Source of the DNA: JBKQVT01 sp052139835
GTDB lineage: Bacteria; Planctomycetota; Planctomycetia; Pirellulales; Thermoguttaceae
Length of the DNA stretch: 53,514 nt
NCBI GenBank assembly: GCA_052139835.1
Contig: JBKQVT010000093.1
Span: 1-53,514, forward strand
Direction of reading: 5' to 3'
The first letter of the stretch is position 1, and the number at the start of each line of letters is the position of its first letter. Positions 26,701-33,525 of this stretch are shown one piece after another. The notes below the pieces were generated by a model, which did not search any database, was not told the origin of the DNA, and saw only the letters and a program-made list of their open reading frames with translations. The position numbers were made by a program, and so were the translations under genes.

Positions 26701-26729
26701 AATATAACCGACCGCGCCAGTTGGTTCAA
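26701..26729 (-). promoter_or_regulatory. Sigma-70-type promoter for the DarT-macrodomain gene
   Basis: On the minus strand TTGAAC (26729-26724) and TATATT (26706-26701) are separated by exactly 17 bases. The -35 box overlaps the stop codon of the acyl-CoA ligase gene. The local AT-rich patch contrasts with the surrounding DNA. The predicted transcript would start about 25 bases before ATG 26670. It gives the toxin-antitoxin gene its own expression inside the operon. Confidence 0.6.
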
Positions 26730-28222
26730 CCGGGGCCCGCCGCCAGCCGCTGCTTGTCTACCTTGCCGTGACTGGTCTTGGGCAAGCGGGAAAGGAACTC
26801 CACGTACTGGGGAATCTTGTAGTTGGGCAAACGCTGCAAACAATGGCGCCGCACCTCCTCGGCGTCGAGGCATCCCGGCGCGGTGGTGACCAGAAACGCC
26901 TTCAGCGCCTCGCCCCAGAGGTCGTCGGCCACGCCGATGACCGCCGCCTCGACGACCTGCGGCAATTCGGCCAGGACCTCCTCGACTTCCCGGGGACTGA
27001 CGCGATTGCCCATGGCCTTGATGAAATCGCGCCCGCGCTCGACGAGGAAGAGGAACCCCTCGCCATCCACCCGCGCCACGTCGCCGGTATGGAGCTTGCC
27101 GTCGCGGAAGAAGCGGGCGGTTTCCTCCGGGTCGCGCCAATAGCCCGGCGTGATGTTCTCGCCGGAGGCGACGATCTCGCCCACGTCGCCGGAGCCCGGC
27201 CGCACCGGCGTGCCGTCGTCGCGAAGCACTTCCAGCCGCGTATGCGGCAGGCCGCGGCCGATCGAGCCCAACTTGTCGTCGAGCCGCTCGGAGGGCAGGT
27301 AACTGAGCCGGGCGGTCGCCTCCGTCTGCCCGTACATCACGTAGAGCTTCACTTGCGGCAGCGCCTGGCGGAGTTGGCGGAGGAAGCTCTCGGGCAGCTT
27401 CCCGCCCGCTTGTTGCAGCCAGCGCAAAGAGGGAAACTTCCGCGCCGCGAAGTGCGTCTTGCGGAGCAGGATCTGGTAGGTCGCGGGGACGCCGGCCAGG
27501 CCGGTGCATTGCCTGCGATCCAGGTCGTCGAGCACCTTCTCGGGGAACATGAAGCCGTTGTTCAGCACCACGGAACCGCCCGCGGCAAGGTGCGTGTGCA
27601 GCAGCGAAATGCCGTAGCAATAGGAAAACGGCAGCACGACCATCACCCGGTCGCGCGGACGGAGATCCATGTAAACGATGATGTCGCGGCTGTTGGCGAG
27701 GATGTTGTCGTGGGTGACCATGACGCCCTTGGGCTCGCCGGTGGAACCCGAGGTCCACATGATGGCGGCCAGGTCGCGGCGGGGATCGACCACCGCCGGA
27801 AGCAGCGGGGCGGCGGCCGGCGGGGCCTCGGGCGTCCCCACCAGCAGAGGGACGCCCACTTCTGCCGCCAGCGGCTGCAACTTTGGCGCCAGCAGGAGGG
27901 AAACCACGATGCGACGGGCGTCCATGCCCGCCACCATCCGCAGCAGCGATTTCTCGCTCTCGGCGACGGGCAGCGGCACGGCACACAGCCCGGCCCGCAT
28001 GGCGCCCAGGTAGGCGGCGACGAAGAGCGGGCCGTTCTCGGCAAAGATGCCGACGCGGTCGCCGGCAGCCAGCCCTTCGCGCCGGAACTCAGCCGCCCAG
28101 GCGTCCACCAAGGCGCGAAGCTGGCCGTAGCTGACCGCTTCCTCGCCGCTGATGACGGCGGGCGCGTCGGGCTGTCCGCCGGACAGGATCCACTCCGCCG
28201 CGTTGGTGATCGGTTCGTTCAT
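26726..28222 (-). CDS. Acyl-CoA synthetase / AMP-dependent ligase
   Basis: ATG 28220-28222 (MNEPITN) is the natural start, because upstream in-frame codons come from a palindromic repeat. The gene encodes 498 residues of the ANL superfamily: P-loop IMWTSGSTGEPKGVMV, MYGQTEAT (A5), LHTGDVARVD, a hinge near LVERGRDFIK, and C-terminal KTSHGKVDK with the catalytic Lys. It activates a carboxylic acid as acyl-AMP and passes it to CoA or to a carrier protein. The acyl carrier protein gene is directly upstream, so loading that carrier is likely. With the GNAT-like gene nearby this could supply an acyl or aminoacyl decoration for the polysaccharide (inference). The substrate is unknown. Confidence 0.88.
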   Translation of the reverse strand: MNEPITNAAEWILSGGQPDAPAVISGEEAVSYGQLRALVDAWAAEFRREGLAAGDRVGIFAENGPLFVAAYLGAMRAGLCAVPLPVAESEKSLLRMVAGMDARRIVVSLLLAPKLQPLAAEVGVPLLVGTPEAPPAAAPLLPAVVDPRRDLAAIMWTSGSTGEPKGVMVTHDNILANSRDIIVYMDLRPRDRVMVVLPFSYCYGISLLHTHLAAGGSVVLNNGFMFPEKVLDDLDRRQCTGLAGVPATYQILLRKTHFAARKFPSLRWLQQAGGKLPESFLRQLRQALPQVKLYVMYGQTEATARLSYLPSERLDDKLGSIGRGLPHTRLEVLRDDGTPVRPGSGDVGEIVASGENITPGYWRDPEETARFFRDGKLHTGDVARVDGEGFLFLVERGRDFIKAMGNRVSPREVEEVLAELPQVVEAAVIGVADDLWGEALKAFLVTTAPGCLDAEEVRRHCLQRLPNYKIPQYVEFLSRLPKTSHGKVDKQRLAAGPG

Positions 28223-28233
28223 GCGAAAAGGTT

Positions 28234-28323
28234 CCCCCTCTCCCTCCGGGAGAGGGCCGGGGTGAGGGCGGTCAAGGTTTCGCCGGTTCTCCCTCACCCT
28301 AGCCCTCTCCCGGAGGGAGAGGG
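28234..28323. repeat. Inverted pair of a dispersed palindromic repeat
   Basis: Two copies of a roughly 33-base element (28236-28268 and 28290-28322) face each other across about 21 bases. Each holds its own hairpin, CCCTCTCCC against GGGAGAGGG or the reverse, followed by the GGTGAGGG tail. Together they can form one long stem. The arms differ at only two positions or so. A third copy lies at 52308-52341. The pair lies between the acyl carrier protein and ligase genes and may act on transcript stability or attenuation. Confidence 0.85.
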
Positions 28324-28328
28324 GACGG

Positions 28329-28571
28329 CTAAGCCTCGGCGATCCCATGGGCACGGAGGATTTCGATGATCTTCGCCGCCGAGCTCATCTCCATGATCTC
28401 GTCCACCTCGAACTGGAGGCCAAACTCCGCCTCGAGTTGGGCCACCAGGTTCATGTGCCCGAGGGAGTCCCAATTGGGGACCTTCTCCGGCGTCGTGTCC
28501 AACGAAAACTGGTGCGAATCGAACTCGAAAGTCTTGCGAAAGACCGTCGCCACGCGATCAACTAAGGGCAT
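28329..28571 (-). CDS. Acyl carrier protein
   Basis: The gene encodes 80 residues, the usual size. The phosphopantetheine attachment motif is DSLGHM with Ser36, followed by the acidic helix VAQLEAEFGLQFEVDEI typical of carrier proteins. AGGAGG lies 7 bases before ATG 28569-28571. It is followed by an inverted repeat pair and then the acyl-CoA ligase gene. A stand-alone carrier next to a ligase in a sugar locus points to activated acyl or amino-acid transfer rather than fatty-acid synthesis. Hydrophobic positions before and after Ser36 fit either use. Confidence 0.92.
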   Translation of the reverse strand: MPLVDRVATVFRKTFEFDSHQFSLDTTPEKVPNWDSLGHMNLVAQLEAEFGLQFEVDEIMEMSSAAKIIEILRAHGIAEA

Positions 28572-28614
28572 AGCAATCCTCCTCTGAGGCGCCTCGGATT
28601 GCGGTGATTCCTAT

Positions 28615-29625
28615 TCATACTTGGTGGTAGCCGCGGTACCATTGGACGAAGCGGGCGATGCCCTCTTCGATGGGCGTGCTCGGTTGGAAGCCCACGTCGG
28701 CGGCCAGTTCGGCGGTGTCGGCGCAGGTTTCCGGCACGTCGCCCGGCTGCATCGGCAACAGATTCTTCACCGCCTTGCGTCCCAGGCACTCCTCCAGCAA
28801 CTCGATAAGGCGGAGCAACTCCACCGGCCGGTGGTTGCCGATGTTGTAAATGCGGTAGGGGGCCGTGCTGGACGCCGGGTCGGGCCGGTCGGCCGACCAG
28901 CGGGGGTTCGGCTGCGGCACGCGGTCCAGCACCCGCACCACGCCCTCGACCACGTCGTCGATATAGGTGAAATCGCGGCGCATGCGGCCCTGGTTGAAGA
29001 CGTCGATGGGCCGCCCCGCCGCAATGGCCTCCGCGAAGAGATAGACCGCCATGTCGGGCCGGCCCCAGGGACCGTAGACGGTGAAAAACCGCAAGCCGGT
29101 CACCGGCAGCCGGTAAAGGTGGCTAGAGGCGTGCGCCAGCAGCTCGTCGGCCTTTTTCGTGGCCGCGTACAGGCTCAGAGGATGGTCGACGTTGTGATGG
29201 ACGGAAAACGGCACGACGGCGTTGGCGCCGTAAACGGAACTCGACGAAGCGAACACGAGGTGCTTGACCCCGCCCTGCCGGCAGCCCTCCAGCACGTTGA
29301 CCATCCCGACCAGGTTGCTCTGGACGTAGGCCTGCGGATGATCGAGCGAATAGCGTACTCCGGGCTGCGCCGCCAGGTGCGCGACCGCCTCGAACCGCTC
29401 CTTCTGGAAGAGCCGCGCCGCGGCGGCGCAGTCCGCCAGGTCGAGGCGCTGAAAGCGGAAGCGGGCCTCGCCCTTCAGTTGCGCCAGCCGGTCCTCCTTC
29501 AGTTGCACGCTATAGTAGTCGTTGAGATTGTCCACGCCCACCACGTCGTGGCCGGCGGAGAGCAGTTTGCGGGCCGTGTGGAAGCCGATGAAGCCCGCGG
29601 CGCCGGTGACCAGGATCGTGCTCAT
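28615..29625 (-). CDS. NAD-dependent epimerase, UDP-glucuronate 4-epimerase type
   Basis: The gene encodes 336 residues of the extended SDR family. GAAGFIGFH (residues 8-16) binds NAD. HLAAQPGVRYSL, ASSSSVYG, YAATKKADE (Tyr153, Lys157) and LRFFTVYGPWGRPDMA are characteristic of the GalE-like UDP-glucuronate/UDP-galacturonate epimerases (CapI/LpsL). It would interconvert UDP-glucuronate and UDP-galacturonate for the polysaccharide. The gene starts 4 bp after the GNAT-like gene ends. Other UDP-sugar substrates are possible. Confidence 0.88.
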   Translation of the reverse strand: MSTILVTGAAGFIGFHTARKLLSAGHDVVGVDNLNDYYSVQLKEDRLAQLKGEARFRFQRLDLADCAAAARLFQKERFEAVAHLAAQPGVRYSLDHPQAYVQSNLVGMVNVLEGCRQGGVKHLVFASSSSVYGANAVVPFSVHHNVDHPLSLYAATKKADELLAHASSHLYRLPVTGLRFFTVYGPWGRPDMAVYLFAEAIAAGRPIDVFNQGRMRRDFTYIDDVVEGVVRVLDRVPQPNPRWSADRPDPASSTAPYRIYNIGNHRPVELLRLIELLEECLGRKAVKNLLPMQPGDVPETCADTAELAADVGFQPSTPIEEGIARFVQWYRGYHQV

Positions 29626-29629
29626 GGGG

Positions 29630-30748
29630 CTACAAGTTGATGGGGCCGTCGCCGTCGCCGCGGGTCCAGTGCATGTCCTCCTGCTGCACGCCGGCGGACT
29701 GCAACAAGCCGCTCAAGGGTTTCGACGAGGCGAAGTTGAAATTGGAGGGTCCGCGGAGGTATCCCGACTTGCGGAAGGCCCGCCGCCAGGCGGCGTGCGA
29801 CTGGTTGGAAACAATCAGGTCGACGCCTCGCTGTTGGAGAAACCGCGTCGCACAACGCACCACTTCCGCGGCGTCCGCCGGCGCGGCCAGAACGTCGGCG
29901 ATCGAGCCCAGCCGCATGCGGCCGAAGTGCTTGTGGTTCCACCATCGGTTGTTCAGGAGCACGGCCCAGCCGATCGTCTCCGCGCCGCGCCGGATCCGCA
30001 AGCGGACGAAGCGGGCATCGTCGCGGGGATAAAGAATTTGCAGCGTCTCCATGTCCCGGACCGCGCACATGCCGTAGTGTGCCCGGCAAGTTTCCCAAAC
30101 CCGGTCGGTCCACTCGCTAAACTCTTCGACGATCTCGCCGCTGGTGGTTGGCGCGGGGGCGGGCGCCGGCGCGGCGACGGCGTAGACGAGCTTGACGCCC
30201 GCCCAGCCCAAGCCCGAGAATGCCAGCACGTCGAGCACCCGCCGCAACAACACGTTGCGCCGCAGGTAGACGCCGTTGCGGAGGAAGGGCACGGGGTGAA
30301 CGATGCGGAAGAAGAAGGGCACGGGGGTGACGCGCCAGCCGGAGGCGGCCAACAACCGCGGCAACGGCTCGCTCAGGGGGCCCATTCCCAGGCTGTAGAG
30401 CAGCGGCATCCTCCGCTCGGCATTCCGCAGCAGCGCCGCGCCCAAGGGCATATAGGCGCGGTTGACAAACCCCTCCGAGACCGGCAGTTGAAAATCGCCG
30501 ATGGACAAGGTCTGGTCGCCGATGCGGAACTCCTGGTATTTCAACAGGTAGCCGCCGTGGACGCTCCCCTCGGCGTCGGCGGCGACGTAGAGTTCCTGGA
30601 AGAGTTTCCTCCCGGAAAGCTTCGGCAGCCACTCGGGAACGGCCGAGGCGGGGAACGACACCGGCTGGCCGCCCTCCAGGAGACGACGATTGAAGTCGGC
30701 GACCGCGCCCGTCAGTGCTTCCCGGAAATCAACAACCTCAATGTGCAT
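29630..30748 (-). CDS. GNAT/FemAB-like acyltransferase, unassigned
   Basis: The gene encodes 372 residues without a signal peptide. Two regions look like GNAT-type folds: about 55-135 (YVAADAEGSVHGGYLLKYQEF then LLYSLGMG) and about 245-350 (RLRIRRGAETIGWAVLLNN, then RGVDLIVSNQSHAAWRRAFRKSGY, which resembles the final GNAT helix-strand with 'AW..ALRKLGF'). An Ala-Pro linker (APAPAPAPTT) separates the halves. A double-GNAT or FemAB-like fold is plausible. Such proteins N-acylate amino sugars or transfer aminoacyl groups, which would fit the neighbouring DegT aminotransferase, carrier protein and ligase. I cannot name the substrate. The stop of the deacetylase gene lies 6 bp upstream. Confidence 0.65.
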   Translation of the reverse strand: MHIEVVDFREALTGAVADFNRRLLEGGQPVSFPASAVPEWLPKLSGRKLFQELYVAADAEGSVHGGYLLKYQEFRIGDQTLSIGDFQLPVSEGFVNRAYMPLGAALLRNAERRMPLLYSLGMGPLSEPLPRLLAASGWRVTPVPFFFRIVHPVPFLRNGVYLRRNVLLRRVLDVLAFSGLGWAGVKLVYAVAAPAPAPAPTTSGEIVEEFSEWTDRVWETCRAHYGMCAVRDMETLQILYPRDDARFVRLRIRRGAETIGWAVLLNNRWWNHKHFGRMRLGSIADVLAAPADAAEVVRCATRFLQQRGVDLIVSNQSHAAWRRAFRKSGYLRGPSNFNFASSKPLSGLLQSAGVQQEDMHWTRGDGDGPINL

Positions 30749-30754
30749 GACGGA

Positions 30755-31711
30755 TCAGTTCGTCCCCACCAAGAGTTTCTCCAGGAGCCAGCGGGATTCC
30801 ATCCGCTGTCGTTCCAGGGGGGTGATGTCGTGCTGGCCGTGGATTTTGAGCAAGTAGTCCAACAAGGTGGCCACGGGGACGAACCAGCCATTCTTGCCCG
30901 CCAGCCGCCGCACGAGCCGCTCGAACTGCGGGTTCAGCTTGCCCCGCTCGCTGAAACCCATGGCGAAGTGCGTGTACAGGATGCAGGCGCCGCCCTCGGC
31001 CTCCAGCCGGTCCTGCTGCCGCTCGGCAAGGCAGCGCTTGAACTCCCGCAGCCTGGCCCCGTTCGACGACGCGAACCAGTAGTTGACGTACGGCCTGTCG
31101 TTGTCGTGGTACGGCATGAAGGGGCAGCGGTTCAAGGTGTTGATGTCTTGGAAGACGAAGTTGCGAAAGTACTTGAGCTTCTTCCGGCACAAATCGCCCC
31201 AAAAGAAATCGTCGCCCTCGACGTGGCCGCGATGCGTGCCCGTGTTGCGATACATGGTGAGCAGATTGTAGAGGAAGGCGTGGAAACCGGTCAGCCGGGC
31301 GTCGCCCCAGTACATCCCCTCGTAGTTGCTGTGGTTGGCCGCCGTGATCGGGTAGTGCCCAAACCGCTGGGCAAAGACCTCCAAGGCCGCCTGGACCTCG
31401 CGCCGCGGCAGACCGTGCCAGGTCGCGCTGTGCCAGCCGATCTCGAACCCCTGCTCCTGTAACTTCAACAGCCATTGCAAGCAGGCGGGGTCCTCGACGG
31501 TCTCCCCGGCCCCGAAGCCCTTCGCGGGGTCGCCGCCGACAGGCCAACACGACTTGGTCGTGCGCAAGCCGCAATCGGCCAGCAGCGAGTAGACGGGCGC
31601 CACCTTCTCCACGGTCGCAAAGTCCGTGTCGTCGAAAATGGTGAAGGCAAAGGCCTTGCCGTCCGGCCAGGTGATTTTCGGCGCTGTCGGCGGTTCCGCG
31701 GTCGTCTTCAT
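30755..31711 (-). CDS. Polysaccharide deacetylase family protein (NodB-like)
   Basis: The gene encodes 318 residues with no signal peptide. FTIFDDTD (Asp27/Asp28) matches the first catalytic/metal motif of the NodB fold, EIGWHSATWHG (His94, His99) the second HxxxxH motif, and ILYTHFAMGF the last His motif. The family removes N- or O-acetyl groups with a divalent metal. A cytoplasmic location suggests a lipid-linked or nucleotide-linked sugar as substrate. It starts 3 bp after the transketolase C subunit stop. The long Tyr/Asn-rich middle (about 110-200) is larger than in chitin deacetylases, so the specificity may differ. Confidence 0.82.
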   Translation of the reverse strand: MKTTAEPPTAPKITWPDGKAFAFTIFDDTDFATVEKVAPVYSLLADCGLRTTKSCWPVGGDPAKGFGAGETVEDPACLQWLLKLQEQGFEIGWHSATWHGLPRREVQAALEVFAQRFGHYPITAANHSNYEGMYWGDARLTGFHAFLYNLLTMYRNTGTHRGHVEGDDFFWGDLCRKKLKYFRNFVFQDINTLNRCPFMPYHDNDRPYVNYWFASSNGARLREFKRCLAERQQDRLEAEGGACILYTHFAMGFSERGKLNPQFERLVRRLAGKNGWFVPVATLLDYLLKIHGQHDITPLERQRMESRWLLEKLLVGTN

Positions 31712-31714
31712 TGT

Positions 31715-32635
31715 TCAACCCAGAAGTTGTTGGACCCGCCTGCTGATCGAGGCGGCATCCAGCCCGTAGCAGGCGCACAGATACTCTTGATCGCCCACGA
31801 TCTTGTCGAAGGTCGAGGGGAGCCCGAAGCGGTGGAATCGCACCCGCGGGAGGTCCGCCTCGCAGAGGACCTCGGCGACCGCGCCGCCCAGGCCGCCGAG
31901 AATGCTGTGTTCCTCGAGCGTGACCAGCAGCGGCGCGCGCCGCGCCGCGGCCAGCACGGCTGCGGTGTCCAGCGGCTTGAGCGTATGCATGCTGAGGACT
32001 CCGGCGGCGATGCCTTCCTTGGCCAAAAGATCGGCGGCCTGGACCGCCGTCCGCAGCATGCCGCCGGTGGAGATGATGGTCAGGTCCGTGCCGTCGCGGA
32101 GGGTGATGGCCTTGCCGAGCGTCCAGGAGAGCGGTTCCTGGTGGACGCTGGTTTCGCCGGCCCGGCCCAGGCGGAGATAGACGGGACCGATGCCGGCTGC
32201 GGCGGCGCGGACGGCGGCCGCGGCCTCCAGCGGGTCGCCGGGGGCAATGACCTTGATCTCCGGCAAGCTGCGGAGGATCGCCAGGTCCTCGGTGGCGTGA
32301 TGGCTCATGCCCAGCGCGCCGTAGGCGAAGCCCCCGCCCACCGCCGTGACCACCACGTTGGCCTTGTGATAGCAGACGTCGTTGCGGATTTGCTCCAGGC
32401 AGCGGAGCGTGGGGAAGTTGCCGATCGAGTAGGTGAAGACGACGCGGCCGGCCAGGGCCATGCCGGCCGCCACGCCCGTCATGTTCTGCTCGGCCACGCC
32501 GGCGTTGAGAAACTGGTTGGGAAAGCGCTGGGCGAAGTCGGTGACGACGCCGAACCCCAGGTCGCCCACCACCAGAGTGACGCGGGGATCGCGCTGGGCC
32601 ATTTCCGTGATCGTCTTGATGAACGCGGTCCTCAT
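31715..32635 (-). CDS. Transketolase-like, C-terminal (pyrimidine-binding) subunit
   Basis: ATG 32633-32635 overlaps the stop of the N-terminal subunit as ATGA. The product is 306 residues. GVAEQNMTGVAAGMALAG contains the catalytic Glu that activates thiamine diphosphate, GMSHHATEDLAILRSLP is the conserved middle motif, and the C-terminal domain includes PLLVTLEEHSILGGLG. It pairs with 32632-33525 to form one split transketolase. In sugar loci such pairs transfer two-carbon units, or make an unusual ketose or branched sugar. A house-keeping transketolase would normally be a single chain elsewhere, so this one is probably dedicated to the locus. Confidence 0.9.
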   Translation of the reverse strand: MRTAFIKTITEMAQRDPRVTLVVGDLGFGVVTDFAQRFPNQFLNAGVAEQNMTGVAAGMALAGRVVFTYSIGNFPTLRCLEQIRNDVCYHKANVVVTAVGGGFAYGALGMSHHATEDLAILRSLPEIKVIAPGDPLEAAAAVRAAAAGIGPVYLRLGRAGETSVHQEPLSWTLGKAITLRDGTDLTIISTGGMLRTAVQAADLLAKEGIAAGVLSMHTLKPLDTAAVLAAARRAPLLVTLEEHSILGGLGGAVAEVLCEADLPRVRFHRFGLPSTFDKIVGDQEYLCACYGLDAASISRRVQQLLG

Positions 32636-33525
32636 GGCGCCCCCTCGATTTCCGCGATCGCCCGCTGGTACTCGTCCCCTTGCGGCGTGCGGTAGTGCCA
32701 GAGGAGCTGGTCTTCCATGAAGCTGACCCCTTTGCCCTTGACGGTGTGGGCGATCACGCAGGTGGGTCTTCCGGCCTGGTGCGGCACCGTGGCCAGGGCC
32801 GCCTCGATGGCCGCCACGTCGTGGCCGTCGATCTCGCTTGCTGCCCAGCCGAACGACGACCACTTGGCCGCGAAGGGATCGAGGTCCAGCACGTCTTTGC
32901 AGCGGCCAAGGCTTTGAATCTTGTTGTAATCGACCACCGCCACCAGGTTTTCCAGGCCGTGATGGCCGGCAAACAGCACGGCTTCCCAGGTCGAGCCCTC
33001 GTCGCACTCGCCGTCGCTGAGGAGGACGAAGACCCGGTAAGGCCGCCGATCGCGGCGGGCGGCCAGGGCCAGGCCGCAGCCGATGGGCAAGCCGTGCCCC
33101 AGCGCGCCGGTGGAAACCTCCACGCCGGGAATCCCCGACGCGGTGATGTGTCCGGCCAGGCGGGCGCCGTTCTGGTAGAAACTCTCCAGCCAGTCCAGGG
33201 GAAAGAAGCCGCACTCGGCCAGCACCGCGTAGGCCCCGGCGCAGCTATGCCCCTTGCTGAGAAGGAAACGGTCGCGGTCCGGGTCGTCCACGGTCGCCGG
33301 GCTCACGCGCAGGATCTTTTTATAGAGCACAGAGAGCAATTCGGCCATCGACAGGCTGCTCCCCACGTGGGAACTCTTGGCCCGGTGGGTCATGTGGATG
33401 ACGTGCAGGCGGATTCTCCGCGCCAGCTCGCGCAGCTCCCGCTCGCCGTCGGGGGACTGTCCCAATTTTCGTCCTACGAAAATGGGACTGTCCCCTTTGG
33501 AACTTTCCCGATCCTCAGTTGCCAT
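32632..33525 (-). CDS. Transketolase-like, N-terminal (thiamine-diphosphate-binding) subunit
   Basis: ATG 33523-33525 (MATEDRE) gives 297 residues and overlaps the aminotransferase stop by 11 bases. RAKSSHVGSSLSMAELLSVLY, LSKGHSCAGAYAVL, TGALGHGLPIGCGLAL and LSDGECDEGSTWEA...NLVAVVDYNK are the TPP/metal-binding motifs of split transketolases. The first ~25 residues are abnormal: SKGDSPIFVGRKLGQSPDG is the translation of a palindromic repeat (33452-33495). I see no other start after the repeat and before the conserved helix RIRLHVIHMTH, so the repeat seems to be part of the protein. It works with the next gene. Confidence 0.9.
   Translation of the reverse strand: MATEDRESSKGDSPIFVGRKLGQSPDGERELRELARRIRLHVIHMTHRAKSSHVGSSLSMAELLSVLYKKILRVSPATVDDPDRDRFLLSKGHSCAGAYAVLAECGFFPLDWLESFYQNGARLAGHITASGIPGVEVSTGALGHGLPIGCGLALAARRDRRPYRVFVLLSDGECDEGSTWEAVLFAGHHGLENLVAVVDYNKIQSLGRCKDVLDLDPFAAKWSSFGWAASEIDGHDVAAIEAALATVPHQAGRPTCVIAHTVKGKGVSFMEDQLLWHYRTPQGDEYQRAIAEIEGAP
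33452..33495. repeat. Compound palindromic element inside the transketolase reading frame
   Basis: Two GGGACTGTCCC near-palindromes flank a central perfect hairpin ATTTTCGT-CCT-ACGAAAAT, so the DNA or RNA could form three adjacent hairpins. It lies in the 5' part of the transketolase N-subunit gene and is translated as SKGDSPIFVGRKLGQSP. Elements with this core are, to my knowledge, frequent in planctomycete genomes and resemble REP-type sequences. Confidence 0.75.

Noticed and set aside
28234..28323. Inverted repeat pair considered as IS ends
   Set aside because: The arms enclose only about 21 bases and there is no transposase or target duplication.
26768..28369. Long plus-strand frame opposite the acyl-CoA ligase
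   Set aside because: The minus strand carries a complete ANL ligase with all motifs. The plus frame has no family features.
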